A stretch of 64,000 bases of DNA, taken from the NCBI GenBank assembly GCA_018894105.1, contig CM032127.1, positions 2,451,001-2,515,000 on the forward strand, given 5' to 3'. The stretch's first letter is position 1, and the number at the start of each line of letters is the position of its first letter. The DNA comes from Jacaranda mimosifolia. Lineage: Eukaryota; Streptophyta; Magnoliopsida; Lamiales; Bignoniaceae. The translations under genes were made by a program, and so were the position numbers. Positions 9,466 to 21,289 of this stretch are shown piece after piece. The notes under the pieces are model-generated. The model searched no databases. It saw only the letters and a program-made list of their open reading frames with translations, and was not told the origin of the DNA.

Positions 9466-12400
9466 ATGGCGTACCAGTTTTGCTCTGCTCATGCTTGTTT
9501 TTCTCTCAAAAGATTTCCTTCTTCTACTAATAATTACAAAACTAGTGTTGCTTATGCTTCTGCTGAAAGCCCATCTCGTAGGGTTGCTCTTTTCCAGATG
9601 AGCACTCGTAAGCAGCATAATCTTTTGAAATTTCTTGAATTTATGTATCATAATTAAATGTTGATAGATAGGAAGAAGTTGTTCTTGAAGTCATTCTGCA
9701 TTGTGGTCTGTGTCGTTTTATGTTGTTTTTGTTTTTGTTTTGAGGGAATGTAGCTCTGATTATCGTGTCTGATAATTGAGTAAATTAGGAAAAGGGTTTT
9801 GCGGCTTCTGTGTTGTTTAATTGTTTGTTCTTAGTGAATTAAAGGCAGCGGTAGGTTAGCTGCCTCATTGTCATATGTTCAGGCTTTTTTAACTCTACTA
9901 TGTGTTTTTTGAGTGCGTTTGTATGTTGATGGATGGCTGGATGAATGAGCTTTCAGGGTCTATTTTCTTGGTTTTCCTCGATTTTCTTGTTGAGTTTTTA
10001 TTGATTTCTTGTTGGCTTTTTTTTTTTTCGTTTGATTTCCTTCTTTATTTCGTTTCCAATTATCTTGGTTTTTCTGGATTCCAGATCCCCTGCCTACCCT
10101 GTTTTACTTTCGTATTTTGCTGTAGTGTCAAAAATTATTATCCCTCAAGATATAGGATCTGGGCAACCTACATAAACTTGGGTTGTCCTTTTGTTCATTC
10201 ATTGCTTATTAGTTTTGTGATGGAGACTTGAACAAATTCGTGTTTCTGGTAAGAGAAAAATTGGGACTTGGGTTATAACTTATTGATGTTTAATGCATTA
10301 CTCAGTTCTCTCTCAGTCAGAGTTATTTGCTGCAAATGCATCAAAATTCTTAAGAACTGAGGATAAATCAAAAACCAGCATGCTTATTGCCGATATGGCT
10401 CAAGAAACCACTTCCATAATGGAGGAAAATGTGCTCGAGTGGACAAAAACTGACAAGAGAAGATTGCTCCATGTTGTTTATCGCGTTGGTGATCTAAACA
10501 AGTCTATAAAGTATGTCTCTTTTTTATTTACGTTCTATCTTACCTGTGGAGTTCTATATTTATGTCACATACAATGTAAGTACAGATTCTACACGGAATG
10601 TTTGGGCATGAAACTATTGAGACAACGTGACATCCCTGAGGACAGATATTCAAATGCATTTGTTGGTTATGGACCTGAAGACTCCCACTTTACTATGGAA
10701 CTTACTTACAGTATGTCCTCTGCGTTTTTGCCTCATATTTCTTCAATAGGTGACTTCTTTACGTTCTAATTAATGTTGACTTTGATTGCTTCCAGATTAT
10801 GGAGTTGGCAGTTATGATATTGGAACAGGATTTGGTCATTTTGGCATTGCAGCTGAGGATGTAAGTGAAAAAAGTCTAAAAGATACCATGGTGCACCAAA
10901 ATTCTTAATTCATGAACTAGTATTGGTAAAAGATCACTCAAAGGAATATAAAATGGATGTCTTTTTAAATAACTTTCCAGTATAAGAAAGTATTACTCCC
11001 AGATTAGCTTGAGTAACATTTTTATACTCTACGCATTAAGTGATAGCAAGTCTCCCCATCTTCATTCATGACTCTATAGAGGTAAGTAATTATTTCAATT
11101 TTACTTGGCTTTCATTTTCTGAAACCCTCATGTAGGTTGCCAAAATGGTGGATATAGTAAAATACAAAGGGGGCAGAGTGATTCAGGAGCCTGGTCTAGT
11201 GGAAGGTGGAAATACAGTTACTGCCTTCATTGAAGATCCAGATGGCTACAAGTGTGAGCTTATACAAAGGGGCCCTACTCCAGAGCCCCTATGTCAAGTA
11301 ATGCTTCGAGTGGGAGATCTTGACCGTTCAATTAATTTCTATAAAAAGGTAAATTGTTAGATATCTAAAATCTCAGGTTGCACTGCATGTTTTCTGGTCG
11401 TCACATTTTATGTAAAATTTCTCAATCTCATTCCAGGCTTTTGGTATGGAGCTTCTTCGGAAAATAGACATCCCGGAGTACAAAGTGAGTAATATCAACT
11501 TATTTCTCATGATGTTTCTCTTGTACCGTGCTTATTTGGCTTTGTACTCAGGTTGTGTAAAATTGACTGGCAAAGCACAAATAGATGCTTTTCTTGACAT
11601 TCTTATCTTTGCTTTACAAGAACATAATTTTCCAAGTAGTGGTGACTCTATGAAGCATTAAGTGCTGAGCTGCTGTGCTTAGATGTTACACATGAAAGAG
11701 GTGGTAACTTCACTGTGATTACCTACCTAGTATCTCGAACTGCAACACCATTGTAAAATTTAGAATCATGTTCTTTGTGCATGGGGGGTGAGCATGGGGA
11801 GATAATTTTTGGCATTATCAATGTTCAATAAAATAGCTTCTTCATTTGTTTGAGTACTAATCATGCTGATCATAAGTTATAACAAATTGAAGCAACTCTG
11901 CATGTGGCAGCAGTTAGTTGTTTGGAAATGCAACCCAATCCTCGGGTGTGTCTGTAAGTGTTCATGATATTTTATCCTCATAAAGTAGCTTCTCAAACCT
12001 ACACAATTGTCGAAGGATGGAATCTAAGGTTGTTTATAGTTCTATTTGAATAGCCGAAAGTTTTGCCCAACTTTTCAAGTAAAAATTCGTAGTTGTTATT
12101 CAAGCATTTTACCCAGTTAATGCAAAGTTAGAAACTCTACCCTAAGCATCTCTGTTTGTATCAAACTCACTTTATTGTGAAATTCAATTTGTCTTTCATA
12201 CTCTTTTCTATAGTCTTATTATTTTCACATTCTTATATACAGTACACAAAAGCCATGATGGGCTATGGTCCTGAAGACAAAAATACAGTTCTGGAATTAA
12301 CATATAATTACGGTGTCAGAGAATATACCAAAGGAAATGGTTATGGTCAGGTATTTTCCATGTTACTTTTTTTATTATATTAATCTTATTGTTCTGGTGC

Positions 12401-13177
12401 TGTAAAAATATTTGCTTAAACCAGTAAATATGTTTTCAAAATTCTTGCGAGACTAAGTTAGTTCAGCTGACACCATAATCATGAGAGTGCTTATACTTCA
12501 ACAGATTGCCATTGGCACGGATGATGTCTATAAGACCGCAGAGGCCATAAAATTCTATGGAGGTGAAGTCATCCGTGAACCTGGGCCTTTGCGAGGAATA
12601 AATACCAAGATCACCGTATGCTTGGATCCTGACGGCTGGAAAACGGTATGTTTTTCAATTGTTAGATATCATTTTTTGCGCAAGGATAGATTTCTACTTT
12701 TCCATGCCCTTATTTCTTATAATTGCCTAATTATCTATTACTATCACGTGTCAAGTTTCATAGAGAAAGATGTAGAAGTCCCATAGTAACATAATAACTA
12801 ATGCTTCAACCTATAATCACTCAGTTTGGGGTAACAGTTATTTAGGTGAGTCCTTCTCTAGCTTGAGTTTTTCCATGAAATTCTTTGCACCATATTTTGG
12901 TTCAATTTACATTTAGTTTATTCATCATCCTGACATGGTTCTCCTATGATAAAGTGGCATTTAATATCTAGTTGCTGATATATCTAGATCTTTTTGTGTT
13001 GCTGATATAAAACCTAAGAAATCTGTCTTGTGTGTTTTGCAGTTTCACTTTGTGACAAGATCCATTTTCTTCTGTGTTTATCAGTTTATTTAACTTCTTT
13101 CTTTGTCATAATACTGTTTCTTCTCATCATTGCAGGTCTTCGTTGACAATATTGATTTCCTTAAGGAGCTAGAGTGA
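9466..13177 (+). CDS. GLX1: Lactoylglutathione lyase (glyoxalase I), two-domain plastid type
   Basis: This enzyme turns the methylglyoxal-glutathione hemithioacetal into S-lactoylglutathione. My exon model is 9466-9607, 10306-10510, 10586-10710, 10796-10860, 11136-11348, 11437-11484, 12243-12350, 12505-12645 and 13136-13177, giving 362 aa. All introns are GT-AG and phases agree. About 85 N-terminal residues, rich in Ser, Lys and Arg, look like a plastid transit peptide. Two glyoxalase domains follow. The first keeps metal ligands His103, Glu154, His172 and Glu220, with the same spacing as the bacterial Ni-type enzyme. The second has Gln, Glu, Gln and Val there, so only domain 1 should be catalytic. 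The end NIDFLKELE matches the Arabidopsis plastid paralogue At1g67280. Exon 2 could also start at 10321, removing five residues. Confidence 0.92.
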
Positions 13178-13419
13178 CTAAATCACCATCTTTATACCAA
13201 CTGTGCTTCTATGAGAAATCCCTTCCATTTTTTTCAGATTAGCTCTCGAAACGTTACCAAAGTATAGTGAACAAATTCCATTAAAGGCACTTCTAACTGT
13301 TTTTTTTTCTGTGTCTACACTTGATCATTTCTATTCTGTCAGAGGTCAAAAGACAGACAATGAATTATTTTTTCCGAAAATCAAGATCCATTCATCAGTT
13401 TTCCTAATGTAAAATCATG
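13178..13419. other. Tail-to-tail spacer between two convergent genes
   Basis: Only 242 bp separate the stop codons of the glyoxalase I gene (plus) and the FORKED-like gene (minus), so the two 3' UTRs probably overlap or abut. No separate gene is seen. Confidence 0.6.
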
Positions 13420-15548
13420 TCATATTACATGCAAATTCAACATCTGTTGGATTCCTTCAACCCACATCTGCTTGTCCCCTTTGTTTCTGCATTCAAACTC
13501 AATTATTCTGTCAGCAGTTTGTATAGCAAAGTATGCCATCTGCTCTTTACTCTCTGTCTCACGTCCGGGCCAAGCTGGGATGTCACTGTATACAGCAGAG
13601 ACTACACCTGCAGACAGAAAAGAGTAATTTAGCTTAAAGCATTAGAGAATTAAGGTATATCTTCACCTGTTGCTGTGAAGTTGTTTGCATACATTTCTTT
13701 TTCTTGGTAAATGTCCCTCCTATGTGCTTGCTTTTCATTTTAGCCACTACCTGTTTCATTTCAGGTTTAGTGAAGCATGAAAGAGTAGAAGGCCAAGTAC
13801 ATATTACAGTCTGAAATACAAACTTACCTGCCAGTCTGAGTTTATGTTGAAGGAGAGTTTCTTCCAGTGGAGATCTCCTGCATCAACCACAATGTTTTGA
13901 GTTCCGTATTCTATAACGCCTCTCCTTTAGGACTTGAACATAGTTCCACCTCAATAATTACCTTTCCTTGTGCGCTTAAGAAGTTCGCCACCTTTGGAGA
14001 CAAAATTTAGAGCCAGTGAGACATTTGATTCCTTGCTGTTTCGAACAGTTTCCTCTGTCAGAGCAATGGTTGCCGCTCCATGCTCTTTGTGTAGTCTTGC
14101 TCTTAATGTGGCAGCACCTCTTAGGGCTGTAATATTTGAAATTAGGTATTGCTAATAAGAACATAAGTACACTATTAAGGATTTTAATTCTGTTATGGGA
14201 TTCCTGAGTGGTTTAGCCACTAAAAATATGTAGAGAATGGCACAAATTATTAGCATCTCAACTAGGAATGAAACTATTTCCTGGGGTTTTGATTTCACAG
14301 GAAAAGTAGTTGCTTTTTCTCTAATTGCACTAACTTTTGATTAGTGTACAGTAAGTAAAAATTTACCTGTAGCAGCTCCCGCAGTCAGTGTCAGGACATC
14401 GCCATTGGTCCTTGCATTAATAGCCGAATTCACAACCGACAAGATGTGATCATGATCTGCTCCAAGATCCTCTGCAATTTCTATACAGTGTGATGCAACA
14501 AGAGCTGCTGCAGATGCAATTGCAGTGGATGTCTTTGACGACTTCTTATGTTTTGTAATTGATCGTTCGGGAGAGGTTACTGATGAGGCTGCAAGAGCAG
14601 CCACAGCAGCAGCGACCCCTGCCACAGACACTGCTGCATGCAGTTGAGCATTGTGAGCTCTAATCTCCTGCTTTTTCCTCTCCTTCTGATCTTTTATCCA
14701 TCTACCCATTGTTTTTCTCTTCACAATGCTCCTGTAGATCTGCTGTACAATAATAAAGTAAAATCGCCTTATGTTTATAGTTCCTAATATGGCAACTATT
14801 CTGGTTGGGCTGGAAAATCATACCCCATTTCTGAGCAACTGTTGATTAGTTATAAATTCCGGGTTGAGAGCTTGGTGCAGTAGAAATAATTCCTGCACAA
14901 GTTGAGCTGCTTGTAAACATAGTGGACGAGTAGGGTATTCTCAATGTACAATAAAAAGAGGGCATTAGAGAAATTACCTTGGCATCATCACTACCTCTAG
15001 GTGACACTGGAGGACTCTCTGAGGCTAGCAAAGGATGATTCTGCTGCACCATATAAATACCAGGTAAAATTAAAGAAGAGTTCTAACTTCTAAACTAGTA
15101 TAGTGTTCTTTTTAACAGCTATCTAGTGTCTTATAACAGAAGTGGTGGAGTTAAAGGAGACTCTTCTTCTTTCAACAACTTGAAAGCAAGGTACATACAG
15201 AGAGCAAAGAGCTTCCACGGTCAGCTTGAGCAGTCCCACGAGCAGCAGCACTTAATGATGGCTCGTCAGCATTTTCAGCTGCATTTTGTGTGTTGCAAAG
15301 AGCCTTTGAGAGCTCCATGGCAGAAAGACTCCATGATCTAGCCAAGAACTCCATGGACTCTGTAGGGGTTTCTGGTGGAGGGCATGCAACAGGAGACAGC
15401 CATTCTGCAGCTTTCTCTTCCTCAATGTTTTCGAGCCTATTCGACCTGCATTTGGAGCCACCGGCGTTCACCGACACTGCAGCAATCAGAAAGAAGGAAA
15501 AATGAAAGAAAAACTCAAGTGAGTACCAATTTTCCCACCTTTCTCCAT
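13420..15548 (-). CDS. VAN3-binding protein / FORKED-like protein
   Basis: A member of the plant FORKED/VAB family: an N-terminal auxin-canalisation (DUF828) region and a C-terminal PH-like domain. Family members act with ARF-GAPs in vesicle traffic and leaf vein patterning. My exon model on the minus strand is 15527-15548, 15199-15476, 14978-15043, 14367-14742, 13962-14126, 13828-13877, 13693-13750 and 13420-13607, giving 400 aa. Signatures are PPPETPTESMEFLARSWSLS near the N-terminus, RWIKDQKERKKQEIRAHNAQ, Ala-rich helices, then GDLHWKKLSFNIN and TFTKKKK starting the PH part, and IPAWPGRE and a C-terminal QMWVEGIQQML. Exon 1 encodes only seven whole codons. The 13693 donor (T|GTATGC) was chosen because it alone restores the family motif in frame. 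Exon starts at 14742 and 15043 could each shift by one CAG. Confidence 0.88.
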
Positions 15549-15569
15549 GCTGAAAACAAAAGCTCATGA

Positions 15570-16472
15570 TTTGATCAAACTTCTCCTGCTATGCTACTTT
15601 GAAACTATCAGTGAGAATAAACTCACAGGCAGATATGATGAAGGAAATGAACAAATACAATGCTGGTATATATCAGTAATGTCCTAAAGGTGTGAATTCT
15701 TAAAATGAATAAAATCAAAAAGAAAGATTCCATATGAGAAGTACTATATTCAGAGGTACATGAAAGGTTCCAAATAAAGTTCAACAAACTTTGTCTCCAA
15801 CTTCAGTGTGTCTTGCTTGCTTAATTTTATTTCTTTTCACCTCTTTTTTTCTTTTTTGCTTTAAATGTGCATAAAAGAGTAAAGACTGTTTTCTTGGGCG
15901 GCGGGTTCATTATTACAAAGGGGTTCTTTTTATCCCCATTAACACTGTTTAAAGTAAGAAAAAATAGGTGGCCCTCCATCCATTATGTGATTTTGCTTTT
16001 CTATATCAATCAGTTTGAAGGAATATATGTCTGATGAACTCTGACCCAGAATTTCATCATGTTTTAAGCAGTTGGATTTTAGTAGATAGTTTCTTGGCTT
16101 CTTGGGATTCTCTCAAGTTAGTGCTTTGCTGTTTTTCTGCATTGACCTGTCAAATAAAGAGCTTTTGAAGTTCTTCGTCAGTTACCAAGTGCAGGAGTGG
16201 GATTGGCATTCCACCTTATTTTGATTGCTAACTTGTTCATTGGTTATTAAGGGGAAAGGAAAAAAGAAAAAAGAAAAGAAAAGAAGAAAAATCTCATTTT
16301 CTAAATTTTTATTTAAAACTCTGAAAAATTATAAATTAATAAAATTTGATATGAGTTTGAGAAATGTCATTCTAGTCAAGGGATCGGATTGATTGAGCTC
16401 CAAGATCAAGATCAAGATCTGGGTTCGGTAACTCAAACTTATAACTTGAAAGTTGAAACCACACAAAAGGTT
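15570..16472. other. Interval upstream of the FORKED-like gene, no second gene seen
   Basis: This should hold the promoter and 5' UTR of the FORKED-like gene. A purine-rich run (GAAAAGAAAAAAGAAAAGAA type) lies at 16255-16290 and a GATCAAGATCAAGATC micro-repeat at 16400-16418. No ORF with family features was found. Confidence 0.4.
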
Positions 16473-16785
16473 GCCCATTTGGTTTTATTTCCATTTTCAA
16501 TTTTCATTTTTATCATTTCTAAAATTTGAAAAGTTAATTAGTGAAAATAAGTTTGTATTTGGATGAAATGTTGGAAATGCAATGATTATGTTGGTTTTAA
16601 TAGGTTGTAGGTGGAGAGAAATAGAAATAATGAAATAGAGAGAGAATATATATAGGTTATTGAAGAATGTGTTTTGAAAATAAAAATGAAAATAATGTTG
16701 GTTGAAAATGTATAAAAAGTGATGTATTTTATTTATGGAATAGTAGAAAATGTTAAAATGTGGATTGGAAATGAAACAAACGGGC
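16473..16785. mobile_element. Tourist-like MITE (copy 2)
   Basis: A 313-bp element has a left end like GCCCATTTGGTTTTATTTCC and a right end ending ATGAAACAAACGGGC, whose reverse complement reads GCCCGTTTGTTTCAT. The interior is closely similar to the copies at 26943 and 52480. The target duplication is no longer clear. It lies directly beside another MITE-type sequence starting at 16786. Confidence 0.6.
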
Positions 16786-17200
16786 TAGTTATTGGGATTT
16801 TCCCAACACAATTGGCTCTGTTCTTCTGGCTTTTTGGTGAATTGTAGAAAATATTTTTGGGAGAATGGGCTTTTGAGAAAAAAATTAGGAGAATGTGCCA
16901 TGTGTTTTTTTTTTTGGGAAAATATGAAAAATGAATTGAGAATGAGTTGTTTGTTCTTTTGTGTTTTGAGGGGAGACAAATTTTACTGTTGATGTCAAAT
17001 CAATTACTTTTTAATTGAATTTGTAGAGTGAAAGTAATTTATATATATATATATTTATAATTATTGAAATATGATTGTAAGGTGTTCTGTAAATGAATTA
17101 TGGGGGATTTTTTAGGTATTAAAATTTTATTTTGTGAGAGAATGATTGGAGAGCGTGTACCCATTTTATAATTATTCTGGAAGAATAAAAGTTTTGTGGG
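16786..17200. mobile_element. Second MITE family, copy related to the one in the NPF pseudogene
   Basis: The segment shares long stretches with 22189-22636: TTTTGGGAGAATG..., GGGAAAATA..GAAAAA, ATTGAGAATGAG.TGTTTGTT, GACAAATTTTACTGT and GAATGATTGGAGA, in the same order. The left end here is altered (CAACACAATTGG instead of the clean GGGCTTGTTCACTTG), so the element is older or was damaged when its neighbour inserted. Confidence 0.6.
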
Positions 17201-17578
17201 AAAAGACAAAAGAACATAGCTCTATTGTTCAAATCACTGTTTGAAGATTGAGAGTTGAAAAGTTTAAATATAGTAAACATGACCGCATACTTGTAAATAT
17301 GCAGCAATATTAATATTTTCAGGCGACTTTACTTCATAAATCACCCTCGGGTGATGTGGTTCAATCTGCACTATTCAAATACAGCAATCTAAATCATGAA
17401 TAGGTTCAAATTTAATCCAAACTAACCCCTTTTTTTTATAAAAAAAAAAAAAAAAAGCACAATTAACTCAAAAAGTATTGAGGAAGCATTATATTTTTCA
17501 ATATATTTCTAATATTCCACATCAAAATTGGAAAAAAGGAAGTAGCTATTATTCTACAAATAGAGAATTGGTGGTAGG

Positions 17579-18195
17579 TAGAGGTGTAAACGAGTCAAGC
17601 TCGAGCCCAGCTTTTTGAGCTCGAGCTTGAGCTCATCGAGCCTGCTCTTAAGGGCTCGAGCTCCAGCTCGAGCTCAAGCTCAAAAATACTAAGTTCGAGC
17701 CGGCTCATCAGAAAATTTCAAATTAAATAAAAATATTAAATTATTAATATATCATAATTATTTAATAATAATTAATAAAATAATTAAAATTATTATTATA
17801 AATTAAATATATATGAAATTATAATAATTACTATAATGATTTAAATTATAATATATTATAATTATTGATAAATTATTAATATATTATAATTATTTAATCA
17901 TATATATAAATATTTAAAATTAGAAAAAAAAAGTAAATTATTAATACATATTAATTAATATATAATAAATATTTAAAATTAGAAAAAGAAAGTAAATTAT
18001 TATATATATTAATTATTTAATTAATATATAAAAAATATTTAAAAATAGGAAAAAGCTCATGAGCCGGCTCATGAGCTTTTGAACAACTAGAGGTGAGCTC
18101 GAGCTCGACTCATGTTAAAGCTCGAGCTTGAGTCGAGCTATAATCGAGCCCGCTCATGAGGCTCATGAGCCGGCTCGACTCATCTTACACCCCTA
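17579..18195. mobile_element. Non-autonomous hAT element with perfect 8-bp target duplication
   Basis: A 617-bp element begins TAGAGGTGTAAACGAGTC and ends with the inverted form, CATCTTACACCCCTA. It is flanked on both sides by GTGGTAGG (17571-17578 and 18196-18203), a perfect 8-bp duplication as made by hAT transposases. The subterminal zones are packed with GAGCTCGAGC-type repeats on both strands, while the core is almost pure A/T. It has no coding capacity. Confidence 0.9.
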
Positions 18196-18203
18196 GTGGT
18201 AGG

Positions 18204-19766
18204 ATCCCAAATTGATACTTGATCATTGTTCATCCATGAGCGCAGCCATTGATAGAATAATTTAGGTAATAATGGGCATTTTTTATAAGCATAATGATGG
18301 TATTTTTATTACTTCTATAAGGCAATCTAAGTGAGTGGAGTGAGGCTTTTAATCTTTGCTTTAAAGTCTAATCAAGTGTGTTTAGATGTGGTGCACTAAT
18401 AACAAAATCCCATGTTTTATTACTTCTAGGGGCCACTAGCTAGAAAGGAAAATTGTTGGTGAGTTTTGGGATTTGTGAGTGCTTATGATCAATTAAATAT
18501 TTTAAGGTTGTATTTTTAAAATAAAATAATTATTTAAAATATAAAACATTGCAAGAATAATAAGTTTATGATTCTTGAATAATCTATAATCATATAAAAA
18601 TTCCACGTACGCAAGAAATCCAATAGGGCCGAAAATTAGGCCCATCAAAATGTGAAGGCACAAAACCCCAACTCTGCCACCCCCCCCCCCCACCGGGCCC
18701 GGGTCTTCCTTTCATTTTTTTAAAATTTTAATTTTTTTTTACATACACGCGCATATAAGTTTCACTAAATTTCAAATCACATATCATGTCGTGCTTAGAA
18801 TAATTGACCACTCAATAATAATACTAATAAATTAAAATCATAGTACGTAGGCAGCAAATAGCTTTTGGATGTCATGGCCCGATTCTATAATTATAAATTA
18901 TTTAATAATTATTTATAATAATTAAAAATAGAATATTTGGACTCTTAATAGTTTCCAAGTACTATAAAAAAATAAATTATATTTTTTTTAATTAAAGAAG
19001 ACAAAAATGTATATTTTCAATTTTCATAAATGACGTCATGTATACATGCAATCAAGGAGACAAATCCTTAATCCCTCATTAAAGTAATACTAAATTATTA
19101 CACTGCGTTCCACTTAGAACTTGAACTAGCATGCACTCGTGCAATATCACAAGGTACATGATGTACAAACTAAGACACCATTTTTTATTGTCCAGAAATT
19201 GCATCTTACGTCTTTATCGCAAAGTGACAAATCTTTTACACCTATACAAGCAAATTTTATAAAGAATGAAAAATATAAATAAAAAATTTATATATTTTTG
19301 TTATTTATAAGGCTATAAATAATTTGAGCTTAAAAAAAATAAATTTGGACTCAAGTTCAAGCTCAGCTCATCTAATAAAATTTAATAATTAATATATAAT
19401 AATTATTTAATTAATATATAAAAATATAAAAAAGTTCTTCGATTCGACTCATTTTACACTTGGTCATTCATGTTAATTCACCAAACAAAGTTTTTCTAAA
19501 CAACTACAATTTTTTTTTTTTAATAGTTAACCTCTATTTATAGATTGAGAATTAAGAATTATAAATGCGTTGCTGGCAAACAATCAGATTCATGGATTTT
19601 GCCAGCATAGAGACTTTCCTCTTAAAATTTCTTCATATCTGCAACACAATCTCCATATCTGCACTTCCATTACTGATATTTAATTAATAACAGTTTGTAT
19701 ATGTTCAGTGTGTGAAAACAAAGTCTGTGGTGCATTCACAATTTCACATGTTCAAAGAAGTTAAGA
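18204..19766. other. Gene-free interval with short repeat remnants
   Basis: No gene is seen. A C-run of about 12 bases lies near 18680. At 18735-18800 a minus-strand piece resembles the 3' part of the SINE-like family. At 19310-19460 a fragment with GAGCTTAAA..., AAGTTCAAGCTCAGC and ATTCGACTCATTTTACACTT looks like a decayed member of the GAGCTCGAGC-type hAT family. Confidence 0.4.
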
Positions 19767-20800
19767 ATGGAGAATTCTTGGGATATTTAGAAGAAAACAA
19801 TGGTGGAAGAGCCTCTTAGAGAATACTACTGATAAAAAGGGTGGCTTAAGGAATTTGCCATTCATTATAGGTGAGTGGATATGTAATTTACATGCACGTT
19901 ATAATTCCACATTGAAAAATATCCACAATCAAAATTGGGAAATCAATGAGTTGAGTTGACTTACGAACTTCACAAGTCGAGCTCGAATCAAATTGGATTG
20001 ATCTCGAACTTTATTTAGAATCATTTGTATTTAAATTTGAAATTTGCAAGCAAACTGGTATATAAAATAACATTACTTTTTATTTTTTTATTTCGAGTCC
20101 AACCTCGGACTCATAATTATTTATAAATCATTTGACAATTCAAGACAACATGGGATGGAAAGTTGGTTTGGCTGTGCCTGCTGTGCTTGTCATGTTTGGC
20201 ACTCTTTTGTTCTTTTTGGGTTCTCCATTCTATGTCCAAGTTCAGACTAAAACAAGCTTACTCTCTGGTTTTATTCAAGTTCTGGTGGCTTCTTACAGAA
20301 ACCGGCATTATAAATTACCATTGGATAACAAAAATGCCATCTACCATCACAAGAATGGTGTAGTTCCTTGTTTTCCTAGGGAAAAACTCAGGTCAGACAT
20401 ACATATATGTGCGTATAACCATGGTATCTTATAGTTTTTAGAGACCCCTTTTGGGTCTAAAACAGTACTCGTTCTGTGTTTTTGATTGTGTTTAGATTTC
20501 TAAATAAGGCCTGCATTGGTAGAGATCCTTTCAAAGACTTGACGGCTGATGGAAGCACTAGAGATCCGTGGAGTCTTTGCGCCGTAGATCAAGTAGAAGA
20601 GCTGAAAGCATTACTCAGATTAGTCCCCATATGGGCTATATGAATAATGATGTTTGTAAATCTCAGCCAGAACTCTTTTACGGTACTTCAAGCAGCTTCA
20701 ATGGATAGACATATTACTTCCCGTTTCACCATACCAGTAGCCTCATTTGGCATGTTTACTGTTATCTTTGTCATACTATGGGTAGTTATATGTGAATGCT
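19767..20800 (+). pseudogene. NRT1/PTR (NPF1-like) transporter pseudogene, copy A
   Basis: This is a broken member of the nitrate/peptide transporter family. Exon 1 (19767-19870) matches copy C but has an early TAG in its seventh codon region. Intron 1 keeps its first part and then runs into a GAGTCGAGCTC-type repeat. That repeat joins directly at about 20141 to the middle of former exon 3, so exon 2 and the 5' half of exon 3 are gone. The remaining exon 3 part (20141-20391) and exon 4 part (20496-20790) are nearly identical to copy C, including VGLAVPAVLVMFGTLLFF. A TGA interrupts exon 4 near 20642. Homology stops near 20790-20840. It cannot make a transporter. Confidence 0.88.
19940..20140. 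repeat. hAT-like GTCGAGCTC-type repeat in the intron of copy A, truncated
   Basis: The block with TTGAGTTGACTTACG, ACAAGTCGAGCTCGAATC and CATTTGACAATTCAAG matches that in copy B at 21290-21605, at the same place in intron 1. The right side is cut at the deletion junction in copy A. Confidence 0.6.
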
Positions 20801-20840
20801 TATGTTTAATTTGTTATTTTGTATTGTTTAATCTTTCTTA

Positions 20841-21210
20841 AATTATGTTGAATATTTAGCGCAGAAGAATTTATTTGTACTTGGAGTTGAAGTATGAAAC
20901 AAATTATTACTTATATTAATGTGAAACATTATTTTTTATTTATTTATAGTTGATTAATTGTGAAATAGTATTATTTTCTAAAAAACATACTTAAAAATAA
21001 GTAAGTTGAAATTTTTTCAAATAATATTCTTTCTATATCAATTGAAAGTTTTATTTTTTGTTAATATTAAAATATTATATATTTTTATAAAATTAAATAT
21101 AATTATTATGTTATTATGACGTCATACTGGTTGGACCGGTTCGGTCCGGTTGAACCAATAACCAATAAGGTCACTAGTTCTTTGTCCGGTCCGATTTTGA
21201 AAATATTGAA
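20841..21210. other. Spacer between NPF copies with a GGTTCGGTCCGG repeat
   Basis: AT-rich sequence, then at 21120-21200 a GC-richer dispersed repeat with GGACCGGTTCGGTCCGGTTG and TTTGTCCGGTCCGATTTTG. This repeat stands where exon 1 of copy B should be, so its insertion or a deletion removed that exon. Confidence 0.5.
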
Positions 21211-21289
21211 TTTATAGGCAAGTGAATATGTAATTTACATGCATGGTATAATTCCACATTGAAAAATCCCATAATCAAAATTAGGTGAC

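Noticed and set aside
11485..12242. Extra exon in the long sixth intron of glyoxalase I
   Set aside because: The flanking exons already join in frame and match the family without a gap, so no additional exon is needed.
15126..15505. Two plus-strand ORFs around 15.1-15.5 kb
   Set aside because: They lie antisense to exon 2 of the FORKED-like gene, whose frame shows the family motif PPPETPTESMEFLARSWSLS.
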